From assembly GCA_019749805.1 (NCBI GenBank), contig JAIEPH010000033.1, forward strand, positions 1 through 64,000: a stretch of 64,000 nt of DNA. Direction: 5' to 3'. This stretch comes from Mycobacteriaceae bacterium. Lineage in GTDB: Bacteria > Actinomycetota > Actinomycetes > Mycobacteriales > Mycobacteriaceae. A program made the translations under genes and the position numbers. This document shows positions 16,028 to 25,086 of this stretch, in pieces. Position 1 is the first letter of the stretch. Every line of letters starts with the position of its first letter. Below the pieces are notes generated by a model, which did not search any database, was not told the DNA's origin, and worked only from the letters and a program-made list of their open reading frames with translations.

Positions 16028-18933
16028 CCGGAGATGGCCGCACCGTCGGCTTCAATTTCCTCGAAGAACCGGAGTTGCCCGCCCCGCAGGTGAGCGAGGA
16101 GCAGGCCGAGCAGATCCTGCGTGAGCACTACGGACTGTGGGCCAGTGCCGAATCTCTTGGCAGCCAGCAAGACCGGAACTTCACTGTGATTTCTGAAGAC
16201 GGGACGGTCGCCGGTGTGCTGAAGGTCGCCAACCCGGCTTTCAACGCCACCGAGCTGCAGGCTCAGGACCTCGCGGCCGATCTGGTCGCCTCGGCCGAAC
16301 CCGGTTTGCGCGTCGCGGTTCCACTTCCGAACACCGCAGGCGAGAAGTGCACGACCATAACGGGTTTGGTCGACGGCCCCGCCTACGTCCGGTTGCTGCA
16401 GTACCTTCCCGGCGGCACCCTGCTGCATTCGGGTTACTTGTCGCCGACAGCGGTCGCCGGTCTCGGCGAGGTGGCGGGCCGGGTGAGCCGTGCGCTCGCC
16501 GGTTTCACCCATCCCGGCCTGGACCGAATCCTGCAATGGGATCTACGGCACGGCGCCGACGTTGTCGCCGAACTGATTTCGCACGTATCGGACATCGGAC
16601 ACCGGACCGCGCTGGAGACGGCGACGCGTCAGGCGTGGTCGCGCATCGCGCCACTGGCCGATGAGCTGCCACGGCAGGCGGTCCACCTGGATCTCACCGA
16701 TGCCAACGTGGTGGTGTCCGGCGCCCTCGCCGACGGAGTCATCGACTTCGGCGACCTGACCGACACCTGGGCGGTCGCCGAACTCGCGATCACGGCGTCG
16801 TGTGTGCTGGGGCATGCCGGCAGCGATCCGACGTCGGTGCTGCCGGCGATCAGGGCGTTCAACGACATTCGTCCACTCACCGCGACGGAAGCGAACGCGC
16901 TGTGGCCGCTGTTGGTGTTGCGCACCGCGGTGTTGATCGTCAGCGGTGCGCAACAGGCGGCGCTGGACCCCGACAACGACTACGTCACCGAGCAGTCCGA
17001 CGGTGAATGGCGCATGTTCGAGCAGGCCATCTCGGTACCGATGGACGTCATAACCGAGGTCGTCAAGGCCGACCTGGGGCTGAGCCGGGCACCTGCGGTG
17101 CTCGAGGTGACGACGCCGCTCGTCGACGCCGCAGCGGTGACGCTCGACCTGTCCACGACGGCGGACATCTACGACGACGGCGGTTGGCTCACAGCAGATC
17201 TCGTGGATTCACAGGCGTCCGCCGCCGTTCGAGACGGCGCTGAACTGGTGGTGACCGTTTACGGTCAGCCAAGGCTGAACCGGGCGCCGAAGTTGAGCCA
17301 AGCCAGCCCGGCTGTCGTACCGACCGGCGTCGGTATGTGGCCGGCGTCGGACATCGCGCTGCGCGCCCCGTGGGACGGCGAGGTCGCCGACACATCCGCC
17401 GATGGCATCACCTTTCACGGCCCCGGTTACGAGCTGATGCTCGCCGGGGTGCGTCCGGTGGCGTCGGGCAGCCTGCGCGCCGGCGGGGCCCTGGCGGAGG
17501 CGTCGGCAGGAAGCTGGGTGCAGGTATCGGTGCGGCCGACAGGTGCACCTGCGGCGCCGCAATTCACGACCGCGGACCTGGCACCGGGATGGCTTGCGCT
17601 GACGCGGGATCCACGTCCTCTGCTCGGGCTGGGCCCAGCGGAGGTGGCCGCGTCGCCGGATCTGCTGACGCGTCGCGACGCCAGTTTCGCGCAGGTGCAG
17701 GAGCACTATTACCGCACGCCGCCGCAGATCGAGCGCGGATGGCGCAACTACCTGCTGTCGACCCGGGGCCGCTGCTATCTCGACATGGTCAACAACGTGA
17801 CCGTGCTCGGTCACGCACACCCGCGCGTCGCCGCCACCGCCGCCCGTCAGCTGCGGAAGCTGAACACGAACTCACGGTTCAACTACGAGGCGGTGGTCGA
17901 GTTCAGTGAGCGGCTGGCCGCGACTCTGCCCGACCCGTTGGACACGGTCTTCCTGGTCAACTCCGGTTCGGAGGCAAGCGATCTGGCGATCAGGCTGGCG
18001 ACGGCGGCGACCGGCCGCCGCGATGTGGTGGCGGTCAAGGAGGCCTACCACGGCTGGACGTACGGCACCGATGCGGTGTCGACCTCGATCGCCGACAACC
18101 CGAACGCGCTCGCGACCCGGCCGGAGTGGGTGCACACGGTGGAGTCGCCCAACAGCTTCCGCGGCAAGTATCGCGGGGGCGATGCGGTGCGGTACGCCGA
18201 TGAGGCGGTGCGACAGATCGACGAACTGATCGCCGCCGGCCGCGCGCCCGCAGGGTTCATCTGCGAAAGCGTGTACGGCAATGCGGGCGGTATGGCGCTG
18301 CCCGACGGCTATCTGCAGCAGGTGTATGCGGCCGTGCGGGCGGGCGGTGGGCTCGCTATCTCCGACGAGGTGCAGGTCGGATATGGCCGTCTCGGCGAAT
18401 GGTTTTGGGGTTTTCAGCAGCAGGAGGCCGTGCCCGACATCGTGTCGATCGCCAAGTCTACGGGCAACGGCTACCCGCTCGGTGCGGTGATCACCAGCCG
18501 CGAAGTCGCGGACAGGTTCGCGTCGCAGGGCTACTTCTTCTCGTCGACCGGCGGTAGCCCCCTGTCGTGCGCGATCGGCATCACGGTGCTCGACGTACTG
18601 GAAGAAGAGGCACTGCAGCAGAACGCCTCTCATGTCGGCGTGCATCTCAAGTCCGGGCTGCAGGCGCTGCAGCAGCGGCATCCCATCATCGGCACCGTGC
18701 ACGGGATCGGGCTGTACCTCGGCGTCGAGATGGTCCGTGATGCGCAGACCCTCGAGCCCGCGACCGAAGAGACCGCCGCGATCTGCGACCGCATGCTCGA
18801 ACTGGGCGTGATCATCCAGCCGACGGGCGATCACCTGAACATCCTGAAGACCAAGCCGCCGTTGTGCATTGACATCGAGGGTGCCGACTTCTACGTCGAC
18901 ACACTGGACCGGGTGCTGACCGAAGGCTTCTAG
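16024..18933 (+). CDS. Fused APH-type kinase and class III aminotransferase (969 aa)
   Basis: Start taken at the GTG overlapping the hydrolase stop; upstream in-frame sequence lies antisense-free but out of frame inside the hydrolase. Three parts are visible. Residues about 40-340 are an aminoglycoside phosphotransferase-like kinase, with HLDLTDANV from His221 and VIDFGDL with Asp241. A middle part (about 430-590) resembles a degenerate M23/lipoyl-like beta domain. Residues about 600-969 are a class III PLP aminotransferase, with SDEVQVGYGR and the PLP lysine Lys811 in AKSTGNGYPLG. The family resembles ethanolamine-phosphate phospho-lyase-like enzymes. A sequence of phosphorylation then PLP-dependent elimination or transamination of an amino alcohol is a reasonable inference. 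Confidence 0.9.
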   Translation: MTGDGRTVGFNFLEEPELPAPQVSEEQAEQILREHYGLWASAESLGSQQDRNFTVISEDGTVAGVLKVANPAFNATELQAQDLAADLVASAEPGLRVAVPLPNTAGEKCTTITGLVDGPAYVRLLQYLPGGTLLHSGYLSPTAVAGLGEVAGRVSRALAGFTHPGLDRILQWDLRHGADVVAELISHVSDIGHRTALETATRQAWSRIAPLADELPRQAVHLDLTDANVVVSGALADGVIDFGDLTDTWAVAELAITASCVLGHAGSDPTSVLPAIRAFNDIRPLTATEANALWPLLVLRTAVLIVSGAQQAALDPDNDYVTEQSDGEWRMFEQAISVPMDVITEVVKADLGLSRAPAVLEVTTPLVDAAAVTLDLSTTADIYDDGGWLTADLVDSQASAAVRDGAELVVTVYGQPRLNRAPKLSQASPAVVPTGVGMWPASDIALRAPWDGEVADTSADGITFHGPGYELMLAGVRPVASGSLRAGGALAEASAGSWVQVSVRPTGAPAAPQFTTADLAPGWLALTRDPRPLLGLGPAEVAASPDLLTRRDASFAQVQEHYYRTPPQIERGWRNYLLSTRGRCYLDMVNNVTVLGHAHPRVAATAARQLRKLNTNSRFNYEAVVEFSERLAATLPDPLDTVFLVNSGSEASDLAIRLATAATGRRDVVAVKEAYHGWTYGTDAVSTSIADNPNALATRPEWVHTVESPNSFRGKYRGGDAVRYADEAVRQIDELIAAGRAPAGFICESVYGNAGGMALPDGYLQQVYAAVRAGGGLAISDEVQVGYGRLGEWFWGFQQQEAVPDIVSIAKSTGNGYPLGAVITSREVADRFASQGYFFSSTGGSPLSCAIGITVLDVLEEEALQQNASHVGVHLKSGLQALQQRHPIIGTVHGIGLYLGVEMVRDAQTLEPATEETAAICDRMLELGVIIQPTGDHLNILKTKPPLCIDIEGADFYVDTLDRVLTEGF

Positions 18934-18952
18934 CCGGTACTGGTTCGCGCGT

Positions 18953-18998
18953 GTGAAACTACTGCGAGAATCCGCTTGGAAATTCGCAGTGGCTTCAC
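18953..18998. repeat. Palindromic repeat, left copy, beside the DUF559 gene
   Basis: Inverted repeat with 15-base arms: GTGAAACTACTGCGA at 18953-18967 and TCGCAGTGGCTTCAC at 18984-18998, with two mismatches. The right arm covers the DUF559 stop codon. A nearly identical element lies just upstream of the same gene at 19877-19922. Confidence 0.75.
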
Positions 18999-19837
18999 AA
19001 CCGACGCGCTCGAGCGGCAGCGATACGACGGATGACACCAGCCTCGGTGTCCCGTCTCGTCACTCGGATGTCGATCCAGCCCGATTCGCTGATGTCTTCG
19101 AAGCGCCGGATGTCGTGATCGATCTGAGTGCGGCTGTTCCAGTGGTGCGCCCCTTCGTAGTCGGCACCTACCTTGACGTCCTCCCAGCCCAAGTCCAACA
19201 TCGCCACCAGCACTCCGTACTCGTTGTACACCGGTACCTGGGTTTGGGGCCGGGGAAATCCTGCCCGGATGAGCAACAACCGCAGCCACGTTTCGCGTGG
19301 GGATTCGGCTCCCGCGTCGACGAGATCCAATGCAATGCGTGCATTCTTGAGTCCGTGGCGACCGCGATACCGATCAACGAGCAGTTCGACATCGGGCAGC
19401 TTAAGTTTGGTCGCACGGGCGAGCGCATCGATCTTTGCGACGGCGGAGTCCACGTCGTACCGGCAGGCAAGGTCCAATGCGGTGCGCGCAGGCGTCGTCA
19501 CGAGCATGCCGTTCAGCAGTTGAACCTCGTCATCGTCAAAGCGGTCGGCCCACGTGCGGATACCGCGTGGAGGATGTCGATTGTCGTAAATCAACTGAGC
19601 AGGAGCGCGAGCGTCGACCCACTTCGCCCCGTGCAGCGCAGCGGCTGACTGTCCCGCGATCACTGCTCTACGCCGAGACCACAGCCACGCCGCTTTGGCG
19701 CGGATGACCGCCGTGACTTCTGCATCCTTCGGCATGTAGACGTCGGGATGCATCGAGGCGAACCGACTTCTCAGTGCATAAGGCGTCAAACGTCCTGTTG
19801 CGACCGCCTCGCTGCCGATGAAAGGCAACTCCCCCAT
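18995..19837 (-). CDS. DUF559 domain protein (AbiEi-like N-terminus, Vsr/PD-(D/E)xK-like C-terminus)
   Basis: A 280-residue protein, start MGELPFIGSEAVATGRLT at 19837. The N-terminal half, with GRLTPYALRSRF and AVIAGQSAAALHG, resembles the winged-helix region found before DUF559 domains. The C-terminal half holds LDLGWEDVKVGADYEGAHHW and RRFEDISESGWIDIRVT, the conserved DUF559 core related to very-short-patch-repair-type endonucleases, with Asp and Glu of the putative active site in DLGW and DYEG. Function in mycobacteria is unknown. It is bracketed by two copies of a palindromic repeat, which suggests it moves as a cassette. Confidence 0.85.
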   Translation of the reverse strand: MGELPFIGSEAVATGRLTPYALRSRFASMHPDVYMPKDAEVTAVIRAKAAWLWSRRRAVIAGQSAAALHGAKWVDARAPAQLIYDNRHPPRGIRTWADRFDDDEVQLLNGMLVTTPARTALDLACRYDVDSAVAKIDALARATKLKLPDVELLVDRYRGRHGLKNARIALDLVDAGAESPRETWLRLLLIRAGFPRPQTQVPVYNEYGVLVAMLDLGWEDVKVGADYEGAHHWNSRTQIDHDIRRFEDISESGWIDIRVTRRDTEAGVIRRIAAARARRL

Positions 19838-19876
19838 GGCGTGAGTGTGCCGACTCACCCCGACAAGCCCGCGCGT

Positions 19877-19922
19877 GTGAAACCACTGCGACAAATCTGC
19901 CGCGAGATCGCAGTGGCTTCAC
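19877..19922. repeat. Palindromic repeat, right copy, beside the DUF559 gene
   Basis: Arms GTGAAACCACTGCGA at 19877-19891 and TCGCAGTGGCTTCAC at 19908-19922, one mismatch between arms. Spacing and sequence match the copy at 18953-18998. A third half copy, GTGTGAAACC, follows at 19935-19944. Confidence 0.75.
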
Positions 19923-19965
19923 ATCCGTGGGCGCGTGTGAAACCGACGGTGACGAAGGCGTTCGC

Positions 19966-20937
19966 CTAAGCCAGCAATGGCACCGCGTCGTGGCGGGTGT
20001 CGGTGAGGATCTCGAACATCGCACGCCGGGAGGCGACGAGTTCCGCTCGCGAAAAAGCTTTGCCCGCCACCTGGATTCGGCACGTTGCGATGGCCGAGTT
20101 GTAGCAGTACTTCTGCCCGCCGTCGGTATCGGTGTACGTAAGCCCGATGACGTCTTCCGGCTCGGCATCGATCTCCCCCTCGATCATGTGGTCCCCGATG
20201 CGGCCGCCGAAGGTCCACGCGAACGGTCGATAACGCGCGTGCGTCTGCAAACTGCTCAGGATCGATCGGACCGCGAACTCCTCACCCTCGTGCCGGAATA
20301 CGAACAGCGTGGCGGCCGGCGTCAGGAACCGGCCGATCGCCGCTCGCGCCGTCACGATTTCCAGGGTTGAATCCGGCGCGTTGTCGAACCCGCACACCTG
20401 ACCGAAGGCATACGCGGGCGTGTGTTTGGTTCCCCAGTTGTGGTTTACGCTGCCGGTCCAGTCGTCGACGACGACGCGGGTGTCGTCGAGTTCGAGTACT
20501 CCGTTGAACTGCGCGAGCGGATGCCGCACCGTGGTCTTCGCCGTCGGAATCCGCGCCCGGTACGCACGCTCGGTGAGGAGCTTGACCGGCTCGTCCAGCC
20601 CGGCTGTGATGCGCAGATCCCAGCGCGCGGACCGGGCCCCGCCGGTGACGACGCCCTGCGCGGACCGGTCGTCGAGGGTCGCGGCGCCGATCCGCGCGGT
20701 CCACTCGTCGTACTCGTAGGAGGCCGCGTCGATGGCGTAGGGCTCCTTCAGCGCGCGATTACCCGACCCGTCGGGGTCGAACACCATCACCCAGACGTCC
20801 GCGACGGGATCCCCCGCCGTCGGCATCAGCAGCGTCTCGCGCAACCACAGCGCCTGCGGCCGGTCAGGGTGGTTGGCCCGGATATACCGACTCTCGTAAT
20901 ACGGGGCCTGCACCGACATCCCCGACATCCCAGACAT
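19966..20937 (-). CDS. Conserved protein of the AttH/CrtC-like (tocopherol cyclase-like) type
   Basis: A 323-residue protein, start placed at MSGMSGMSVQAPYYESRY (20937), which leaves a short divergent gap to the cyclase. The segment DDWTGSVNHNWGTKHTPAYA followed by FGQVCGFDN resembles the core of AttH/CrtC-like proteins, a lipocalin-related double beta-barrel fold seen in carotenoid hydratases and tocopherol cyclases. No signal peptide or transmembrane helix is evident. A role with a hydrophobic ligand is only an inference. Confidence 0.6.
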   Translation of the reverse strand: MSGMSGMSVQAPYYESRYIRANHPDRPQALWLRETLLMPTAGDPVADVWVMVFDPDGSGNRALKEPYAIDAASYEYDEWTARIGAATLDDRSAQGVVTGGARSARWDLRITAGLDEPVKLLTERAYRARIPTAKTTVRHPLAQFNGVLELDDTRVVVDDWTGSVNHNWGTKHTPAYAFGQVCGFDNAPDSTLEIVTARAAIGRFLTPAATLFVFRHEGEEFAVRSILSSLQTHARYRPFAWTFGGRIGDHMIEGEIDAEPEDVIGLTYTDTDGGQKYCYNSAIATCRIQVAGKAFSRAELVASRRAMFEILTDTRHDAVPLLA

Positions 20938-20968
20938 CACGGCTTCAGCATCCAATACTTGAGGCGTG

Positions 20969-21751
20969 ATGGGTGCACAGATCGCGGCGTACGTGCTCGG
21001 TGCGATCGCCACGGCGGAGGCCGTCGCGCTCGTCGTGCTCTACGTACAGCGCAACCGCGACCGCGAGGAACTCGAAGCGCTGCGCAGCCGCGTCGACACC
21101 AGGAACATGCTGCTCACCGGTGGTCGCGAAGCCGTCAAGACGGTGTGGCAGACGGCCAACATCCTGCGCAAGGACGGATTCGGCGCCGCGGTGCGGTCCT
21201 CGATCGAGGACCTCGCCGACTGGGCCGAGGTCGAACGTCCAGACCTGGCTCGACTGGCGCCCAGCGGCCGCGTCGCGATCCTGTTCTCCGACATCGAAGA
21301 GTCGACGGCGCTGAACGAACGCATCGGGGATCGCGCGTGGGTCAGGTTGATCGGCAGACACGACAAGATGGTGCGCAGGCACGTCAACAAGCATTCGGGC
21401 CACGTGGTGAAGAGCCAGGGTGACGGTTTCATGGTCGCGTTCGCCCAGCCGGATCAGGCGGTGCGATGCAGCCTCGACATCCAGCGCTCGCTTCGCAGAG
21501 AGTCCGAGGCCATCCGGGTGCGAATCGGAATCCACGTGGGCAAGTCCGTGCGGCGTGGCGACGACCTGTTCGGGCGCAACGTCGCGATGGCCGCGCGTGT
21601 GGCGGGCGAGGCCGAGGGCGGCGAGGTGCTGGTCAGCAAGGAGGTGCGTGACACACTCACCGACGTCGACGGGTTCGAGTTCGACGGTGGTCGCGACGCC
21701 GTCCTCAAGGGGTTCAGCGGGACGTACCGCCTCTACGCCGTGGCGGCCTAG
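20969..21751 (+). CDS. Membrane-anchored class III adenylate/guanylate cyclase
   Basis: A 260-residue protein starting at the ATG at 20969, four bases after GAGG; a GTG directly before it is too close to that site. A transmembrane helix spans residues 5-27. The cyclase domain (about 100-260) shows metal-binding aspartates Asp108 in LFSDIEEST and Asp152 in [10 protein letters not shown], a Lys at 148 in the base-recognition position, and the Asn and Arg of [15 protein letters not shown] near 210. It should make cAMP or cGMP as a dimer at the membrane. Its stop overlaps the convergent small gene by a few bases. Confidence 0.92.
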   Translation: MGAQIAAYVLGAIATAEAVALVVLYVQRNRDREELEALRSRVDTRNMLLTGGREAVKTVWQTANILRKDGFGAAVRSSIEDLADWAEVERPDLARLAPSGRVAILFSDIEESTALNERIGDRAWVRLIGRHDKMVRRHVNKHSGHVVKSQGDGFMVAFAQPDQAVRCSLDIQRSLRRESEAIRVRIGIHVGKSVRRGDDLFGRNVAMAARVAGEAEGGEVLVSKEVRDTLTDVDGFEFDGGRDAVLKGFSGTYRLYAVAA

Positions 21752-21912
21752 TTTCCTGACTTGTCGGCCTCGGCGACGCGCTGGTGCAATCGTTCGCGAA
21801 TGTCCTCGGGTGTGTACGCATTGCGCCGCCGTTGATCGCGCGCAACCAGCGCCCCGCCCGCCACGACACCGGCGACGCCGGCCAGTCCGACCCACTTCCA
21901 AATGCCACGCAT
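21748..21912 (-). CDS. Small single-pass membrane protein (54 aa)
   Basis: Starts at the ATG at 21912 ([15 protein letters not shown]), giving one transmembrane helix (residues 6-23) and a charged tail ([18 protein letters not shown]). Its stop overlaps the convergent cyclase stop. Clear codon structure and a composition typical of conserved small mycobacterial proteins support it; no function is recognised. Its location against the cyclase suggests, without proof, a link to it. Confidence 0.7.
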   Translation of the reverse strand: MRGIWKWVGLAGVAGVVAGGALVARDQRRRNAYTPEDIRERLHQRVAEADKSGN

Positions 21913-21938
21913 ACCGAGAGTCTGCCTAAGCTGCTCTC

Positions 21939-22646
21939 GTGAATCCAAGCTCCGTGTCGCTGGCCAAGGCGCTCGAAGAGACCCGGACCGGCGATCTCTG
22001 GCTGTTCCGGGGCACGTCGGGACCCGATCGCGCCATTCAGACGATGAGCAACAGCCCGGTCAACCATGTCGGGATGACGATCGCCATCGAGGATCTGCCA
22101 CCGCTGATCTGGCACGCCGAACTCGGCGACAAGCTCACCGACATGTGGACCGGCGGCAATCACCGCGGAGTTCAGCTCAACGATGCACGCCAGGTCGTCG
22201 AACGTTGGGTGCACAACTATCACCAGCGCTGCTGGATTCGTCAGCTCACGCCCTACGCCACCCGCGAACAGGAGGACCGCGCGCTGAAAGTGGTTGCCCG
22301 CATGGATGGCACCCCCTTTCCCAGCACGGCGAGGCTCACCGGCCGGTGGTTTCGCGGCCGGGTGAACACCGCCGATCTCACGCGCGGACTTCCGTTCCTG
22401 CACCGGAAAGTCAGCGAAGCCACCCAGAAGAAGAAGCAGGCGAAGCTGCAAGGTGGTCTGGAGACCGCATACTGCGCAGAGACCGTCGCAATCACCTTTG
22501 AGGAGATGGGATTGATGTCGACGGAGAAGAGCTACAACTGGTTCGACCCCGGCGTGTTCTGGAGCGGAGACGAGCTACCGCTGAAGCCGGGTTACCAACT
22601 GGGCAAAGAAATCTCGGTCGTCGTCGATCCTCCGCGCGAGGGCTAG
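21939..22646 (+). CDS. YiiX/NlpC-P60-like permuted papain-fold protein
   Basis: A 235-residue protein with GTG start. The pair NHVGMTIAIEDLPP (His near residue 44) and AYCAETVAITFEEMG (Cys near 181) fits the circularly permuted papain fold of the YiiX/YaeF group, where His precedes the catalytic Cys. No signal peptide is apparent. It is divergent from the 54-residue membrane protein across 26 bases. A cysteine hydrolase or acyl-linkage role is inferred from fold only. Confidence 0.65.
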   Translation: MNPSSVSLAKALEETRTGDLWLFRGTSGPDRAIQTMSNSPVNHVGMTIAIEDLPPLIWHAELGDKLTDMWTGGNHRGVQLNDARQVVERWVHNYHQRCWIRQLTPYATREQEDRALKVVARMDGTPFPSTARLTGRWFRGRVNTADLTRGLPFLHRKVSEATQKKKQAKLQGGLETAYCAETVAITFEEMGLMSTEKSYNWFDPGVFWSGDELPLKPGYQLGKEISVVVDPPREG

Positions 22647-23653
22647 AGGCGCGCGAAGCAGGGGTTGGCGTCCTCGTTGGGGATCGACGCGTTGTCGCTC
22701 GAGAACTTTCCGACGACTCCGGTGTCGGTCACGTCGACGCTGTCGGCGTGGATCCCCAGCGGGTAGTTGTCGTTCAGCTTCTTCGTCAATCCGTCCAGTG
22801 CACCCTGCACCCCATCCTTCGGCAGCGGGCCGGTCACCTCGAGAACTTCCAGGTTCAAGTCACCGTCGGTGACGACGGGCTTGGCGGTGACGTGGTTGTC
22901 GCCGGCGTCCAGGATCACCGTTCCCGCCGCGGCGTCGGTGCGCACACCTGTGACGAGATTGCCTACACCAGGTAGGTTTTCGGCCACGGTGTCCTTGATT
23001 CCGGCCGACCTCCAGCTGAGCGTAGCGTTGAGCGATCCGATCGTTCCTTTGGAATCTCCCGATTCGTGCAACCGCACGTCGGCGAGAGTGACTTCGGCCG
23101 TCATACCCTTGGCGCTCTGCACGCGGTTACCGTCGGTGGCGACCGAGATGTTGGTGTAGTCGCCGGTGATGTACTGCCACAGGAAAGGCGGGTTGACGCC
23201 GAACGAGACGCTGGCGCCGTCCTCGACGACGCATTCGGCGACCTCGACCAGGATCGTGTCCGCGCGGTGCCGGGCGTAGAGCTCGGCACCCGCGAGTCCG
23301 CCGGCAATCAGAGCAAGCACGATGACCGAGGTCAGGAGCATCGTCGCAGGGTTGCGGCGGCGCGGACCCCGGGGGCGGTTGGTGAACGACGGTGCCGGTG
23401 GCGCCGCCACCGGCGGAATCACCTGCGTCGGCCTCGCATCGGCAGGCGACGGTGCCCGCCGGATCTTCAGGATCGGCCCGGTGAAGGATCGGCGGGACTT
23501 CGGAAGCTGGTCGGTCGGCGGCTCAGGACGCCCGACCGCGGGGAGCTTTTCGGTCGGCGGCTCCGCCCGGGCGAGCCGCTGCGTCGCCGGATCAGGCGGC
23601 GGCGTACGCCTGTCACGCCAGTCGGGCTGACCGGGACGTTGCGGCGGTGTCAT
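22643..23653 (-). CDS. DUF2993 (LmeA-like) membrane-anchored protein
   Basis: A 336-residue protein. The first 100 residues are Pro-rich and charged, followed by a transmembrane helix near 103-125 (TMLLTSVIVLALIAGGLAGAE) and an extracytoplasmic DUF2993 domain (VAECVVEDGASVSFGVNP to the C-terminus). DUF2993 includes LmeA, which binds phosphoinositides and is needed for lipomannan elongation in mycobacteria. It follows the PepD-like protease by 52 bases on the same strand and is probably co-transcribed with it. It overlaps the convergent papain-like gene by four bases. Confidence 0.88.
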   Translation of the reverse strand: MTPPQRPGQPDWRDRRTPPPDPATQRLARAEPPTEKLPAVGRPEPPTDQLPKSRRSFTGPILKIRRAPSPADARPTQVIPPVAAPPAPSFTNRPRGPRRRNPATMLLTSVIVLALIAGGLAGAELYARHRADTILVEVAECVVEDGASVSFGVNPPFLWQYITGDYTNISVATDGNRVQSAKGMTAEVTLADVRLHESGDSKGTIGSLNATLSWRSAGIKDTVAENLPGVGNLVTGVRTDAAAGTVILDAGDNHVTAKPVVTDGDLNLEVLEVTGPLPKDGVQGALDGLTKKLNDNYPLGIHADSVDVTDTGVVGKFSSDNASIPNEDANPCFARL

Positions 23654-23705
23654 CTGCGCGATTGTGCCCTAACCGGGCCAGCTCAGGGGAAGTGTCCGGC
23701 GCGAC

Positions 23706-25022
23706 CTACGCCTGGCCGAGCGTGACCTCGGCGGTCCGATCCGCGCCGGACCTGTCGACGTAGCTGAGCGTGACAGTGTCGCCGGGCGCCTTCGACCGCA
23801 CCGCCGCGATCAGGGCCTCGGGGCCGTCGATCACGCGATCGTCGAGCTTGGTCACCACGACGCCGTCGGGCAGCCCGGCCTCGGCAGCAGGTCCCCCGTC
23901 GACGACCCGTGCGATGGCCGCCCCTGGACCGCCGGCGTCGCTGCTGAGCTGCACCCCCAGGGAGCCGTGGCTGGCCGTACCGGTCGATATCAGTTCTTCG
24001 GCGATGCGCTTGGCCTGATCCGAGGGGATGGCGAAGCCGAGGCCGATCGAGCCGTTCGGCGGCCCGCCCGATTCCCCTCCGCCGCCACCGAGCGTCGCGA
24101 TCGCGGAGTTCACCCCGATCAGTTCACCGTTCATGTTCACCAGCGCGCCACCAGAGTTGCCCGGGTTGATGGCCGCATCGGTCTGGATCGCGTCGAGCAC
24201 CGTCGGCTGTTCGCCTCGACCGCGTCCAGCGGAGACCGGCCGGTGCAGCGCGCTCACGATCCCCGTCGTCACTGTCCCCTGCAGACCCAGCGGCGAGCCG
24301 ATGGCCACGACATTCTGTCCGACCTGGACGTCGGCGGACGATCCGATCGTGATCGGCGTGAGCCCGGAAACCCCTTGGGCGCGAACGACGGCGATGTCGC
24401 TTGCCGGGTCTGTCCCGACGACCTCGAAGGGCACGGTCTGACCGTCGGAGAAGGAGACGGTGGCACGGGCGCCGCGGCCGTACCCCGACGCAGCCTCGGA
24501 GACCACGTGATTGTTGGTCAGGATCAGCCCGTCCGAGGTGAGGACGATGCCCGAACCTTCGCCACTCGAGCTGCCGGTGTCGATCTGCAACTTGACGACA
24601 CTCGGCATCACCTTGGCGGCGACCTCTTCGACCGAGCCTGCGGGCGCGCTCGCCGCGGGCCTGGTGGACGGCTCTTGAGTCACCGCGGACTGTGCGACGG
24701 GCGCTGGGTCCGACGGACCCGCCACTACCGCCGCCCCGATCCCACCGCTCACCACGGCCACGGCGACGGCTCCACCGATCATCTTGACGCGACCATGCGA
24801 GCGACCTTTGCGCTGGACCGGGATTGGGCCTGTAATCTCATCACGCGCAACGTGATACGAATCATAGGGCTGCGTGATAACCGCTTGACCAGCGTAGCGC
24901 CAGTCATAGGGAGAGCGATTCGTTCCTGTCGTGACGTCAGTCGGGTGCCCGTGTCCCCTAGCATGATCCGCATACGGCGGACGGTAGGGATGTCGCGGGG
25001 CGCGCGGCGGGGTGTTGGTCAT
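23706..25022 (-). CDS. PepD-like HtrA-family serine protease with PDZ domain
   Basis: A 438-residue membrane-anchored protease. A Pro/Tyr-rich cytosolic part leads to a transmembrane helix at about 81-101, then a trypsin-like domain with His172 (TNNHVV), Asp209 (DPASDIAVV) and Ser290 (INPGNSGGALV), and a PDZ domain (about 340-435). It closely resembles M. tuberculosis PepD (Rv0983), which acts in envelope stress with the MprAB two-component system. Here mprA and mprB are not adjacent; the neighbour is a DUF2993 gene. It could be PepD itself or a paralog. Confidence 0.92.
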   Translation of the reverse strand: MTNTPPRAPRHPYRPPYADHARGHGHPTDVTTGTNRSPYDWRYAGQAVITQPYDSYHVARDEITGPIPVQRKGRSHGRVKMIGGAVAVAVVSGGIGAAVVAGPSDPAPVAQSAVTQEPSTRPAASAPAGSVEEVAAKVMPSVVKLQIDTGSSSGEGSGIVLTSDGLILTNNHVVSEAASGYGRGARATVSFSDGQTVPFEVVGTDPASDIAVVRAQGVSGLTPITIGSSADVQVGQNVVAIGSPLGLQGTVTTGIVSALHRPVSAGRGRGEQPTVLDAIQTDAAINPGNSGGALVNMNGELIGVNSAIATLGGGGGESGGPPNGSIGLGFAIPSDQAKRIAEELISTGTASHGSLGVQLSSDAGGPGAAIARVVDGGPAAEAGLPDGVVVTKLDDRVIDGPEALIAAVRSKAPGDTVTLSYVDRSGADRTAEVTLGQA

Positions 25023-25086
25023 GACGTCTGAATCGCTCCTGAATCTCGGTATTGCACAGTTGATTAGACCAGCGTGCCGTTGTCAT

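Noticed and set aside
18953..19922. Insertion sequence around the DUF559 gene
   Set aside because: Flanking repeats exist but no transposase and no clear target-site duplication, so I list only the repeats.
23706..25022. Naming the protease pepD outright
   Set aside because: Sequence is very PepD-like, but the mprAB neighbours are missing and a second copy cannot be excluded from this window.
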